Positions 16,944 to 25,378 of a DNA stretch of 64,000 bases are shown here, piece after piece. This DNA comes from Planotetraspora mira (lineage in GTDB: Bacteria; Actinomycetota; Actinomycetes; Streptosporangiales; Streptosporangiaceae), in contig NZ_BOOO01000004.1 of assembly GCF_016863275.1 (NCBI RefSeq), positions 496,001-560,000 on the forward strand, in the 5' to 3' direction. Each line of letters opens with the position of its first letter. Positions within the stretch are counted from its first letter, which is position 1. The notes under the pieces were generated by a model. It did no database searches. It was not told where the DNA came from and saw nothing but the letters and a program-made list of their open reading frames with translations. Position numbers and translations under genes: made by a program.

Positions 16944-17924
16944 TCAGTACTTGCGGTTCGGCAACGCCTCGGAGGCCTGTTGCTGGGTGAAGGTGGTCTC
17001 CTCCGTGATGATCCGCTTCTCCACCGGCTGGCCGGCCTTGATCTTCTTCACGATGTCCATGAGCTGGTCGCCGAGGAGCGGGCTGCACTCCGCGATGAAG
17101 TTGATCTTTCCGTCCGCCAGGGCCTGCATCCCGTCGTGGACCGCGTCGATCGTGACGATCTTGATGTCCACGCCCGGCTTCTTGCCGGCCTCCTCGATCG
17201 CCTGGATCGCGCCGATGCCCATGTCGTCGTTGTGCGCGAACAGCAGGTCGATCTTGGGGTTGGCCTTGAGGATCGCCGTCATGACCTCCTTGCCGTCCGC
17301 CCGGGTGAAGTCCCCGCTCTGCGAGGCGATCACCTTGAGGTTCGGGTTCGAGGCGATCTTGCTCTCGAAGCCCTTCTTGCGGTCGATCGCGGGCGCCGAC
17401 CCGACCGTGCCCTCAAGCTGGACGATGTTCACCGGCGCGGTGGCGTCCTTGTACTCGTTGAGGGTCCAGTCTCCGATCGCCTCGCCCTCCTTGACGAAGT
17501 CCGAGCCGAGGAAGGACACGTACAGCGACGGGTCGGAGTCGACGGCCCTGTCGGTGAGGACGACCGGGATCTTGGCCGCCTGCGCCTCCTTGAGCACCGC
17601 GTCCCAGCCGGTGACGACGACCGGGGAGAACGCGATGACGTCGACCTTCTGCTGGATGTAGGACCGGATCGTGGCGATCTGGTTCTCCTGCTTCTGCTGC
17701 GCGTCGGAGAACTTCAGGTCGATCCCCGCGGTCTGCGCCGACTCCTTGATCGACTTGGTGTTCGCCTCTCGCCAGCCGCTCTCCGAGCCGACCTGCGAGA
17801 AGCCCAGCGTGATCTTCCCGTCGTCCCCGCCGGATCCGCCGGATCCACCGGATCCGCTTCCACAGGCGGCGAGGACGAATGCCATGGCGGCGCTGAGCAG
17901 CACTGCCGGCAGCTTCCTGTTCAT
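16944..17924 (-). CDS. Sugar-binding lipoprotein of ABC importer, YtfQ-like
   Basis: 326-aa periplasmic-binding-protein-like lipoprotein. The lipobox LAAC (Cys about 21) is followed by a Gly/Ser-rich tether, then a type I sugar-binding fold: GFSQVGSESGWREANTKSI, DVIAFSPVVVTGWDAVLKEA, FAHNDDMGIGAIQAI and IVTIDAVHDGMQAL are typical of the YtfQ (galactofuranose) subgroup. It begins the importer operon, with RBS AAGGAG. A promoter with an overlapping LacI operator lies about 100-130 bp upstream. YtfQ prefers furanose sugars, so arabinofuranose or galactofuranose is the likely ligand; the arabinosidases controlled by the same operator favour arabinofuranose. Confidence 0.92.
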   Translation of the reverse strand: MNRKLPAVLLSAAMAFVLAACGSGSGGSGGSGGDDGKITLGFSQVGSESGWREANTKSIKESAQTAGIDLKFSDAQQKQENQIATIRSYIQQKVDVIAFSPVVVTGWDAVLKEAQAAKIPVVLTDRAVDSDPSLYVSFLGSDFVKEGEAIGDWTLNEYKDATAPVNIVQLEGTVGSAPAIDRKKGFESKIASNPNLKVIASQSGDFTRADGKEVMTAILKANPKIDLLFAHNDDMGIGAIQAIEEAGKKPGVDIKIVTIDAVHDGMQALADGKINFIAECSPLLGDQLMDIVKKIKAGQPVEKRIITEETTFTQQQASEALPNRKY

Positions 17925-18023
17925 TACTCTCTCCTTGCTTCTTCTCAGGGGGGTGGTGGAGGAGTACGTCCGTCCAGCCGCCCTCCGCGGGCTTCGCGCT
18001 CATGGAGGGCGGTGGATCGACTT

Positions 18024-18056
18024 GATCTAGCATTTGGTTGTGTTTGCGTTAACATT
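18024..18056 (-). promoter_or_regulatory. Importer promoter with LacI-type operator
   Basis: On the minus strand, TTAACG (18047-18052) and TAGATC (18024-18029) are spaced by exactly 17 nt. The operator core TGTTTGCGTTAACA (18041-18054) covers the -35. The promoter of the GH127 gene has the same geometry (TTAACG-17-TAGGTT), which supports common repression. Confidence 0.7.
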
Positions 18057-18091
18057 TGTGGCCGTGCGCATCCCTGAGCACGGACCACGTC

Positions 18092-19132
18092 TCACCCGGG
18101 GGGACGCACGCCCGCGCTCTCTCTGACGACGAGCTCGGGCTCGACCTTGAGCCTCCGCTCCCCCAGGACGCCGTCGATCCGGTCGAGCACGAGCTGGAAG
18201 GCCAGCCGGCCGACCGTGGCGAAGTCCTGGCGGACGGTGGTCAACGGCGGCCAGAAGTAGGCCGCCTCCGGGATGTCGTCGAAGCCGACCACGCTGACGT
18301 CCTCGGGAACCCTCAGCCCCGCCTCCCTCAGCGCTCTGAGCAGCCCCATGGCCATCTGGTCGTTGGCCACGAATATCGCGGTCAGGTCGTCCTCGGAGGC
18401 CAGGCGCCGGCCGAGTTCATGGCCCGAACGCGCGGACCAGTCCCCCGCCAGAGGCTCGCGGACCTCACGGCCCTCGGCCTCCAGCACCGACCTCCATCCG
18501 GCGACGCGTGCGCTGGCGTCCACCCAGTTGGCCGGGCCGGACAGATGCCACACCGTCCGGTGACCGAGGCTGAGGAGATGCCGGGTCGCCCGCGCGGCCC
18601 CCGCGTGCTGGTCGACCATCACGACGGGGAACGGGACTCCGTCGCCCGCGTCGACCGCGACCACGGGCAGGTCCGGCGGCAGGTGCCGGAGCCCGTCGGT
18701 CGCGGACTCGTGCGGAGCGACGATGATGACGCCGTCCACCGACTGGGAGGTGAGCCGTCCGACGCCCTCGGCGATGGATCTGCGGTTGAGCGCGTCCAGG
18801 CTCGCGATGCTGACCGAGTACTCGTTCTGCCTCGCCGCCCGCTCGATGGCGTACAACGTGGAGGCGGGTCCGTACTGGGTGGTGTCGAAGCTGACCACGC
18901 CCAGGACGCCGGACCTTCCGGTGACCAGGACCCGCGCCGCGGAGTTGGGCCGGTACCCCAGCTCCTGTACAGCGGCCAGGACACGTGCCCGGGTCTCGGG
19001 CCGCACCTTCTCCGGCGCGTTGAGCACCCGCGACACCGTCATCGCCGAGACGCCGGCGAGTTCGGCCACATCCTCCATCACGGCCACCTTCGGCCGATGG
19101 GGGACGTCGCCACGGTGCGGGGGAGTCGTCAT
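18092..19132 (-). CDS. LacI-family repressor of the arabinosidase/importer regulon
   Basis: 346-aa regulator. The LacI HTH is at about 16-65 (VAELAGVSAMTVSRVLN with hinge NSAARVLVTGRSG), and the rest is a periplasmic-binding-protein-like effector domain (VVSFDTTQYGP, GVIIVAPHES, VANDQMAMGLLRALREAG, VVGFDDIPEA). ATG 19132 (RBS AGGGAA, 4 nt spacing) was chosen over an ATG at 19192 because an operator and presumed promoter occupy 19157-19186. Six operators of one type lie around this gene, the importer and the GH127 gene. LacI repressors of this kind are usually released by the mono- or disaccharide taken up. Confidence 0.93.
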   Translation of the reverse strand: MTTPPHRGDVPHRPKVAVMEDVAELAGVSAMTVSRVLNAPEKVRPETRARVLAAVQELGYRPNSAARVLVTGRSGVLGVVSFDTTQYGPASTLYAIERAARQNEYSVSIASLDALNRRSIAEGVGRLTSQSVDGVIIVAPHESATDGLRHLPPDLPVVAVDAGDGVPFPVVMVDQHAGAARATRHLLSLGHRTVWHLSGPANWVDASARVAGWRSVLEAEGREVREPLAGDWSARSGHELGRRLASEDDLTAIFVANDQMAMGLLRALREAGLRVPEDVSVVGFDDIPEAAYFWPPLTTVRQDFATVGRLAFQLVLDRIDGVLGERRLKVEPELVVRESAGVRPPG

Positions 19133-19156
19133 GTGTTTCCCTTTCTTGGTTTCCCG

Positions 19157-19186
19157 AGTGTTTGCGATAACACTTATTCCCGTCAA
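19157..19186 (-). promoter_or_regulatory. LacI operator and promoter of the repressor gene
   Basis: Operator AGTGTT-TGCGAT-AACACT at 19157-19174, with 6-bp perfect arms. A -35 TTGACG is at 19181-19186 on the minus strand and a poor -10 overlaps the operator, which indicates autorepression. Confidence 0.65.
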
Positions 19187-19267
19187 GGGCACAATTTGAT
19201 TAACCGTGCGACCTGGGGAACCCTTAATACGGTCCGGTCATAATCCGGCGAATCGCTTGGCAAGTTA

Positions 19268-19285
19268 TCTGATAACGCAAACAGA
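19268..19285 (-). promoter_or_regulatory. Second LacI operator upstream of the repressor
   Basis: Core TGTTTGCGTTATCA on the minus strand at 19270-19283, flanked by TCTG/CAGA arms; 111 bp from the first operator. It may support DNA looping, as in other LacI systems. Confidence 0.55.
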
Positions 19286-19335
19286 AACCTTTTCGGCGGC
19301 GTGCTCCACGCCGCCGAAAGGCACCTTCGTCGTCG

Positions 19336-20208
19336 TCACCGCCGCCGGATCTGAACGCGGGCGAGCAGGCCGACCGTGGCCAGGAGCAGGACGCCGCCCG
19401 CGATCTGTCCGGGTGCCGGGCGCTCCCCCAGCGCGGCCACGCCGATGACGGCCGCGACCAGTGGCTCCAGGAGCACGACCACCGAGGCGGTCGTCGCGCC
19501 GACCCGGGTCAGGCCCGAGAAGAACAGCCCATAGGCCAGCGCGGTCGGCACCGCCCCGAGGTATGCCAGAACCGGCAGGTCCGCGTGCGAGGGCACCAGT
19601 CCCGACACCGCCGCCACGGGGATCAGGCACAGGGCGCCGGCGCAGAACCCTCCGACCGCCCGGCCGTACGGGTCGCCCGCCGACGCCTTCGCGAGCAGCG
19701 TCGTCGCCGCGTAGGCCGCGGCCGACAGCAGCGCCCAGGCCACCCCCGCAGGGGAGAAGGTCCCGCCTCCTCCGGTCATCAGGAGCAGCCCGGCCACGGA
19801 CAGGCCGACGGCCGCCACCTCGGCCCGGCCCAGCGGCTCGCGCAGGAACGCCCGGCCGCCGAGGGCGACCAGCACGGGCGACGCGCCCATGGTGATCATC
19901 GTGGCGAGCGCGACGCCGGTCTCGTCGATCGCGGCGAAGTACGCCACCTGGCACACCGCCATCAGCGGACCGGCCATGGCGGCGTCCCGCCAGTCGGTCC
20001 GGCCCGACCGGGACCGGCGGCCGAGCCGGCGGACCGCGACGAGCAAGGCCGCGCCGATCGCGAACCTCCAGAAGGACACGGCCGCCGGGCCGAGGTCACC
20101 GGTGCGGGTGAGGAGTGCCCCCGCGGCGCCGCCGGTTCCCCAGGCGATCGCGGCGACGAGGACATGAAGGAAACCCTGCCGTACGGACAGGGTGTGAACG
20201 CGCGTCAT
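19336..20208 (-). CDS. EamA/DMT-family transporter
   Basis: 290-aa membrane protein with two five-helix EamA repeats (about 15-140 and 150-285); the second repeat ends in LLEPLVAAVIGVAALGERP. It is a likely exporter of amino acids or small metabolites, driven by ion exchange. ATG 20208 has AGAGAG upstream. The 138-nt leader before it is unusual: an 11-residue peptide frame with three consecutive Pro codons overlaps a strong hairpin, suggesting attenuation control. The C-terminus ends in basic residues (RVQIRRR). No operon partner is visible; the dienelactone-hydrolase-like gene lies 260 bp upstream on the same strand. Confidence 0.88.
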   Translation of the reverse strand: MTRVHTLSVRQGFLHVLVAAIAWGTGGAAGALLTRTGDLGPAAVSFWRFAIGAALLVAVRRLGRRSRSGRTDWRDAAMAGPLMAVCQVAYFAAIDETGVALATMITMGASPVLVALGGRAFLREPLGRAEVAAVGLSVAGLLLMTGGGGTFSPAGVAWALLSAAAYAATTLLAKASAGDPYGRAVGGFCAGALCLIPVAAVSGLVPSHADLPVLAYLGAVPTALAYGLFFSGLTRVGATTASVVVLLEPLVAAVIGVAALGERPAPGQIAGGVLLLATVGLLARVQIRRR

Positions 20209-20303
20209 CGTGACGTCTCTCTCGGATGAGTGGTCGATCAGGGCCCGGACGCGGGCGCAGACCACCGGCCGGGCCGTCGCCGGCCAGGCTCGTGAGAGGA
20301 GGT

Positions 20304-20325
20304 CCGCCCGCTAGGACGCGGGCGG
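20304..20325 (-). promoter_or_regulatory. Attenuator-like hairpin in the EamA leader
   Basis: Perfect 8-bp GC stem CCGCCCGC (20304-20311) with 20318-20325 and a 6-nt loop; the stop codon of the leader peptide falls at the loop edge. A ribosome stalled in the Pro codons would cover one arm. Confidence 0.5.
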
Positions 20326-20346
20326 CGGAGAGACGATCAATCGCAT
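20311..20346 (-). CDS. Putative leader peptide MRLIVSPPPAS
   Basis: Twelve-codon frame with a leaderless start: TAGAGT (20353-20358) ends 6 nt before the ATG. The peptide contains PPP, a known slow-translation motif relieved by EF-P. It overlaps the hairpin at 20304-20325 and precedes the EamA gene by about 100 nt. I know of no named leader family with this sequence. Confidence 0.45.
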   Translation of the reverse strand: MRLIVSPPPAS

Positions 20347-20468
20347 GCCGGGACTCTAACAGCCCGTGCGGTGAGGGAGATTCCGATATCGGCGGAGGGC
20401 GCCTACCCTTGCAGGGTGGTCGCCCGAGGCGAGGTCAGGTCGCCTCGGGCGGCCGCTCGTGCGAGGCG

Positions 20469-21218
20469 TCAGGCCCGCTGCGCGAGGAAGGTCAGGATCC
20501 GCCGCCAGGCGTCGGCCGAGGCGTCGGCGAACTCCTCGTTCCCCAACTCGAAGAACCCGTGCGGCGCTCCGGGATAGGTGACGAACTCATGGGCCACGCC
20601 GGCGTCCTCGAGCGCGTCGCCGAACGCGCCGACGACCGCCGGGGAGATGCCCTCGTCGCCGCCGCCGAACATGCCGAGGACCGGCGCGGCGAAGCCGGGG
20701 GCGAGCTGGGTCGGGCCCGCCGCCCCGAACAACTCGTCGGGATAGCCGTACAGCCCGATGGCGCCGGCCAGGCCGAACCGCTCCAGCGCGGTCGTGAACG
20801 CGAACCGGCCGCCCACGCAGAAGCCCAGCGACACGACGGCCTCGCACCCGCGCGAGCGGAGCCAGTCGGCGCCCGCGGTGAAATCGTCGTAGAGGCCGTC
20901 CCTGGTGAGCTTGCCGAGGTGGTCCATGAACGGGAAGCCGGGCCCCCGCTCGTCCAGCCGGGACGTCCGGGAGAAGTAGTCGATCGCGAGCGCCGCATGG
21001 CCCTGCTCGGCGAGGCGTACCGAAAGCTGCTCGTAGAACCCCGACAGACCGCGGTTGTCCGGGAGGACGAGAACTCCCACCCTGGACGCGCCGCCGGGCA
21101 CCGCGTGGAAGGCGGCGACCTCGGTTCCGTCGGCCGAGGGCAGCGTGACGTGCCCCGAGGCGGTGACGGCGGTGGGTGACGCGGCCACAGGCGGCACGGC
21201 GTCTGCTTCGTAACACAC
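20469..21218 (-). CDS. Dienelactone hydrolase family protein
   Basis: 249-aa cytoplasmic alpha/beta-hydrolase. The nucleophile elbow is GFCVGG (about 135-140) with Cys as nucleophile, as in classical dienelactone hydrolases. The acid/His pair is supplied by GGGDEGI (about 180) and YPGAPHGFFE (about 220). GTG at 21218 is the start, with GGAAAGGG upstream. Its promoter region is strikingly AT-rich and contains two palindromes. Without neighbouring catechol-pathway genes the true substrate is uncertain; many such proteins are general esterases. Confidence 0.88.
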   Translation of the reverse strand: MCYEADAVPPVAASPTAVTASGHVTLPSADGTEVAAFHAVPGGASRVGVLVLPDNRGLSGFYEQLSVRLAEQGHAALAIDYFSRTSRLDERGPGFPFMDHLGKLTRDGLYDDFTAGADWLRSRGCEAVVSLGFCVGGRFAFTTALERFGLAGAIGLYGYPDELFGAAGPTQLAPGFAAPVLGMFGGGDEGISPAVVGAFGDALEDAGVAHEFVTYPGAPHGFFELGNEEFADASADAWRRILTFLAQRA

Positions 21219-21270
21219 AGGCGAATTCCCTTTCCTTGGGAGATACGCCGGTGATGCTACTCACGACAAA

Positions 21271-21311
21271 ATGATTATTTTCCCATCATAACATTCGTAA
21301 ATAAATTTACG
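21271..21311. promoter_or_regulatory. AT-rich palindromes before the dienelactone hydrolase gene
   Basis: CGTAAAT-AA-ATTTACG (21296-21311) is a perfect 16-bp palindrome, and ATGAT/ATCAT (21271-21289) flanks it within an AT-rich patch (about 21262-21334). The minus-strand reading contains TATGAT as a possible -10. Probably an operator region; the regulator is unknown. Confidence 0.4.
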
Positions 21312-21340
21312 GCTACATACAGATATATATCGGAATACAC

Positions 21341-21372
21341 GGTACGGCGTGCGCCCGGACGCACGCCGTACC
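21341..21372 (-). terminator. Terminator of the GH127-GH43 operon
   Basis: Perfect 13-bp stem GGTACGGCGTGCG (21341-21353) with 21360-21372 and a 6-nt loop, 21 nt downstream of the GH43 stop codon, followed on the minus strand by A/T-rich sequence. Confidence 0.8.
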
Positions 21373-21393
21373 TCACCGTCGCCTAGACGACGC

Positions 21394-22818
21394 TCACGAC
21401 CCCGTCCTCAAGGCCATCCATTCGAGCACGCCGGTCGAGAAGCCGGTTCTGGAGGTGATGCTCAGCCGAAGCCGGGTGGTGCTGACCGAGGAGAACGTCG
21501 TGACGTTGTAGGTGTTGCCCGCGGCGCCGCACGCCGACTGACCGGGCACCGCCACGTACGCGCTGCCGTTCCAGTACTGCACCTGGCAGGAGGCCGGCAG
21601 GTCGATGCCCTGGTTGTCGTCGAACCAGTAGGTCGCGACCCGGTTGACGTTCTGGGCGGTCGTCCAGCGGTACTCGAGCCACTCAGTGCCCTGGTGGTTC
21701 CAGTTCCCGTACGCCCCGTGGGAGTGGTCGGCCGAACTCGTGGGGACGAACCCGTCCTTGACCGCGTTCAGCGTCTCCCAGGTGGAGACGTACGACGTGG
21801 ACGCCGTGGCGCTCGTCGCGAGGTTGACGCCGGACGGCTGCCCGCCACCGCCACCGCCGCCGCCGGTGGTCGTCTGGACGACCTTCTGCATGGTGCCGTC
21901 GGCGTTCCAGTACAGCTTGTCGAGCGTGACCGACCTGCGGAAGTTACCCCCTCCCGGGGCGTTCGCGTTGTGGTACACCATGTACCACTGGCCGTTGAAC
22001 TCGATGATCGCCGGGTGGTTGGTGGTCGAGGTGACCTGGTCGAGGACCACGCCGCGCTGGGTCCACGGGCCGAGCGGGTTGCTCGCGGTGGCGTAGCGGA
22101 TGCAGGCGTACCCGGGCGCGGAGCAGCCCGAGTCGTTGGCCGAGTAGGCCAGGTAGTAGACGCCGTTCCGCTTGAACATCCAGGGCGCCTCCCAGAAGTT
22201 CGTGACGCCCTGCGGGGTGATGACGGACCCGTTCAGCGAGATCATGTCGGAGTTGAGCTTGGCGGCCCGCACCCCGTTGTAGGAGCCCCAGTACATGTAG
22301 ACCTGGCCGTCGTCGTCGGTGAAGACGGTCGGGTCGATGTTGAGCGGCGAGGAGTTCGGCGTGCTGTCGCTGATCAGCGGGCCGCCCTTGGCGTCGTGGA
22401 ACGGGCCGAGCGGGGTGTCGCCGACCGCCACGCCGATGTCCATCCAGCCGGCGCCCCTGCCGTTGACCGGGACGTACCAGTAGTACTTGCCTCCGTGCGG
22501 CTCGACCTCGCCCGCCCAGGCGTCGCCGCCGGCCCAGGGGAAGTCCGCGAGGGACAGCTTTACCCCCTGGTCGGTGAAGGTGGTCGCGTCGGTCGAGGAG
22601 AAGACGTGCCAGTCGCGCATGACGAAGTTGGTGCCGCCGGTGGCCGCCTCGTCATGACCCGTGTAGAGGTAGAGGGTGTTCCCGACCACCAGTGCGGCGG
22701 GGTCGGCGGTGTAGGTCGACGTGGTGATCGGGGCGGCCCCGAACGCGGGGCCCGCGGCGAACAGGACCAGGCCGAGCGCGAGCACGGCGGCGCCGAGTCG
22801 TCTCATGTGGCGTCTCAT
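21394..22818 (-). CDS. Secreted GH43-family glycosidase with C-terminal carbohydrate-binding domain
   Basis: 474-aa secreted glycosidase. The signal peptide covers residues 1-28. The GH43 five-bladed propeller (about 32-315) shows the catalytic base D39 (TADPAALV), the pKa-modulating D162 (LNIDPTVF) and the general acid E210 (NFWEAPW). After a poly-Gly linker (about 319-326), residues 330-474 form a discoidin/F5-8C-like sugar-binding domain (NLATSATASTSY near its start). The ATG at 22818 overlaps the GH127 stop (TGATG), so the two are coupled; an ATG 12 nt downstream is the alternative. GH43 enzymes release arabinose or xylose; with a beta-L-arabinofuranosidase-like partner and a furanose importer, arabinose release is the best guess. 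Confidence 0.9.
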   Translation of the reverse strand: MRRHMRRLGAAVLALGLVLFAAGPAFGAAPITTSTYTADPAALVVGNTLYLYTGHDEAATGGTNFVMRDWHVFSSTDATTFTDQGVKLSLADFPWAGGDAWAGEVEPHGGKYYWYVPVNGRGAGWMDIGVAVGDTPLGPFHDAKGGPLISDSTPNSSPLNIDPTVFTDDDGQVYMYWGSYNGVRAAKLNSDMISLNGSVITPQGVTNFWEAPWMFKRNGVYYLAYSANDSGCSAPGYACIRYATASNPLGPWTQRGVVLDQVTSTTNHPAIIEFNGQWYMVYHNANAPGGGNFRRSVTLDKLYWNADGTMQKVVQTTTGGGGGGGGQPSGVNLATSATASTSYVSTWETLNAVKDGFVPTSSADHSHGAYGNWNHQGTEWLEYRWTTAQNVNRVATYWFDDNQGIDLPASCQVQYWNGSAYVAVPGQSACGAAGNTYNVTTFSSVSTTRLRLSITSRTGFSTGVLEWMALRTGS

Positions 22819-25250
22819 CACAGTGCTCTGATTTCTGCGGCGGAAAGAGCGCGGCTGTAGAGGCGGAAGTCGTCGAGTTGGCCGTTCAGGTACGGGTCGG
22901 CGTACTGCGACCGGCCGAGGTAGTTGGCGGTGGTCGCGCCGAGCCCGCTGGGTCGCAGGGTGACGGCGGCGTTGCGGGCCACCTCCGCGCGGTTGACGTA
23001 GAGGATGCAGAGGTTGCCCGAGAGGGTGACGGCGACGTGCGTCCAGACGCCCGTGGGCAGGGCCGACGGCGCGTCCACGCGCTGCTCGGCGCCCGATCCC
23101 CCGGTGGTGATGGCGAAGCGGGCGGTGCCCGACCCGCTGCTCGGGGTGAGGAACATGTTGGCGGTCGCGCCGGTGCCGAAGTCGAAGATCCGCGACCAGG
23201 CGGACAGTGTGGTCAGGCGCACCCAGCACGCCACGGTGAAGTCGCCGACGCCGGACAGCACTCCGTTCGGCAGGCGGACGTATCCGTTGGAACCCGCGAG
23301 GTTGACCGCGTTGCCCGTACGGCCGGCCACCCAGGTGGTCCCGCCGGACAACGTGCCCGGGTTGCCGCTGCCCGAGGCGTCGGCAGCCGTCGTCCCGGTG
23401 GTCTCGTCGAATCGGTACCACGCGAGGAGAGGAGGCCGGGCGGCGGTCACCGACCAGTACACGGCGTAGTTCTGGTGGTGCGTCTTGTAGAAGGGCGCGA
23501 GCGTGACGTTGGCGCCGTTCGCGCGTGCGGTGAACTGCAGCGGCGTCGAGGTGGGCGCGATCGTCGCGGGGTCCAGCGTGGGCAGCGCGCTCAGCGTGGC
23601 CGAGCCGTACTGCCCGGCCAGCACGATCCCGCCGTACTTCACGGCCTGGACCTGCGCGTTGTCGGGGGTGCGCTCCAGCGTGATCGCCATCGGCAGGGTG
23701 ACGTCGACGGTGTCGCCGGTGGCCCACGTGCGGTCGATGGTCAGGTAGGAGCCGGGTGTGGCCCCCGCCTGGACAGCGCCGTTGACCCGCACCTGGGCTC
23801 CGGAGGCCCAGGAGGGGATCCGGATCTTCAGGGCGATGTGGCCGCCGCCGGCGGTGATGGTCAGCCGGGTCGAGGCCTGCTCGGGGAAGGTCGTGTCCTG
23901 CCGTACGGAGATGCCGCGGGCGGCCCAGTTGAGCTGGGAGGCGATGAAGAGGTTGACGTACAGCGTCTCGCCGGAGAAGAAGTAGATCGTGTCGGCGTAC
24001 TTGGTGTTGCTCTCCATCCCCGAGCCGTGGTCGCAGGTGAAGTCGTTGTAGTCGTTGCTGTAGGTCTTGTGGCCGCCCGCCCGCAGGGGCGTGTAGTAGG
24101 TGACGAAACCGTGCGCCGACTGCGGGTCCTGCTGGCCGAGCACCTGGTTGAACAGGGCCTTTTCGTAGTAGTCGAGGTAGTCGGCGCGGGTGGGGTCGGT
24201 GAAGAAGAGCTGACGGCCCAGCTTCAGCATGTTGTAGGTGTTGCAGACCTCACAGGTCGTGTCGCTGAGCTGCGAGGCGATGGCGTCGGGCTGCTGGAAG
24301 TACTCGCCGTTGCTGTTGCCGCCGATGACGTAGCTGTGGCGCGCGAGGACGATGTCCCAGAAGTAGGTCGCGATGTCGCGGTACCGCTGGGTCCCGGTGG
24401 CGTGGTACTCGCGGATCGCCCCGATGATCTTCGGGATCTGCGTGTTGGCGTGCTTGCCCGCGAGCTGGTCCTGCCGGTTCGCCAGCGGGTTGAGGATCAC
24501 CGCGTGGTCGAACCGCTGCGCGGTGGTGAGGACGGCGGCGTCCCCGGTGGCCTGGTAGAGGTTCGCCAGCACCTCCGGCATCCCGCCGAACTCGGTCTGC
24601 AGGCTGGCCTGCATCTGCGCGGTCGTGAGCCGGGCGGTGCGGGTGTTCACCCAGGCCGCCATCCGCTGCACGACGGTGAGCGCCTGGGCGTTGCCCGCCA
24701 GGAGGTACTGGTCGAGCAGCCCGGCCATGATCTTGTGGATCGTGTAGTACGGCGCCCACACCGACTGGCCGCTCTCCAGCCGGTCGAAGAAGCTCTCCGG
24801 GAAGGCCGACAGATAGCCGTTGGCCTTCTGGCATTTCGCGAGTTCGGCGACGAGGTAGTCGCCCTTGGTCTTGTGCGCCGCCGTGCCGGTGTTGGCGTAG
24901 GACTGGGCGAGGGCCGTCAGCAGGTGGCCGGTGGAGTGCCCGCGCAACTCGGTCGTCGGCGACTCCCATCCGCCACAGGGGGTGGCGGAGGAGGCGAGGC
25001 CGGCGTTGAGCCGGAACGTGTGCAGCAGCCGGTCGGCGTCGACGAAGGACAGATAGCTCGCGGTGCGGCCCATGTTGCTTCTGAACGGGCCGTCGAGCAG
25101 GGTGACCTGGGACAACGGGAACGGGAACACCGATACCCCGAAGTCGGTCCTGGCGGCGGCGTTCGCGGTGGCCGGCACGATTCCGGCGGCGATCAGGCCG
25201 GCCACCGTTCCGCCCGCCACCTTGATGAAGTCACGACGGTCGAAGGTCAT
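22818..25250 (-). CDS. GH127-like beta-L-arabinofuranosidase with LamG domain
   Basis: 810-aa Tat-exported glycosidase (RRDFIKV at 5-11, cleavage near ANAAA). The catalytic part (about 35-590) is of the DUF1680/GH127 type: LLDGPFRSNM, ELRGHSTGHLLTALA, TTCEVCNTYNMLKLGRQLF and FTCDHGSGMESNTKYADTIYF. Known GH127 enzymes use a Zn-bound Cys as nucleophile, with a Cys-Cys pair; here the second Cys of that pair reads as Asp (TCDHG). A LamG/concanavalin-like sugar-binding domain occupies about 610-810 (YRFDETTGTTAADASG). RBS GAGAGGTG precedes the ATG. It is the first gene of a two-gene operon with the GH43 enzyme, under a LacI-operator promoter. Confidence 0.9.
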   Translation of the reverse strand: MTFDRRDFIKVAGGTVAGLIAAGIVPATANAAARTDFGVSVFPFPLSQVTLLDGPFRSNMGRTASYLSFVDADRLLHTFRLNAGLASSATPCGGWESPTTELRGHSTGHLLTALAQSYANTGTAAHKTKGDYLVAELAKCQKANGYLSAFPESFFDRLESGQSVWAPYYTIHKIMAGLLDQYLLAGNAQALTVVQRMAAWVNTRTARLTTAQMQASLQTEFGGMPEVLANLYQATGDAAVLTTAQRFDHAVILNPLANRQDQLAGKHANTQIPKIIGAIREYHATGTQRYRDIATYFWDIVLARHSYVIGGNSNGEYFQQPDAIASQLSDTTCEVCNTYNMLKLGRQLFFTDPTRADYLDYYEKALFNQVLGQQDPQSAHGFVTYYTPLRAGGHKTYSNDYNDFTCDHGSGMESNTKYADTIYFFSGETLYVNLFIASQLNWAARGISVRQDTTFPEQASTRLTITAGGGHIALKIRIPSWASGAQVRVNGAVQAGATPGSYLTIDRTWATGDTVDVTLPMAITLERTPDNAQVQAVKYGGIVLAGQYGSATLSALPTLDPATIAPTSTPLQFTARANGANVTLAPFYKTHHQNYAVYWSVTAARPPLLAWYRFDETTGTTAADASGSGNPGTLSGGTTWVAGRTGNAVNLAGSNGYVRLPNGVLSGVGDFTVACWVRLTTLSAWSRIFDFGTGATANMFLTPSSGSGTARFAITTGGSGAEQRVDAPSALPTGVWTHVAVTLSGNLCILYVNRAEVARNAAVTLRPSGLGATTANYLGRSQYADPYLNGQLDDFRLYSRALSAAEIRAL

Positions 25251-25273
25251 GGATCACCTCTCCACTCCTTATC

Positions 25274-25306
25274 AACCTAACGCTTGCTTGCGTTAGCGTT
25301 AACAAC
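25274..25306 (-). promoter_or_regulatory. GH127 promoter with LacI operator
   Basis: TTAACG (25297-25302) and TAGGTT (25274-25279) on the minus strand, 17 nt apart. The operator core CGTTAGCGTTAACA (25291-25304) overlaps the -35 exactly as in the importer promoter at 18024-18056. Confidence 0.7.
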
Positions 25307-25378
25307 TGTAGGCCTGGGCACTCCTTGCGATTCCGCTCGCGGCACACCCACGGAGCGTGTTTCAGTGAGGTTTCCCCG

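Noticed and set aside
22878-25280. An 800-codon plus-strand frame opposite the GH127-like gene
   Set aside because: Arg/Gly/Val-rich antisense artefact; the minus strand has a Tat signal and conserved GH127 motifs.
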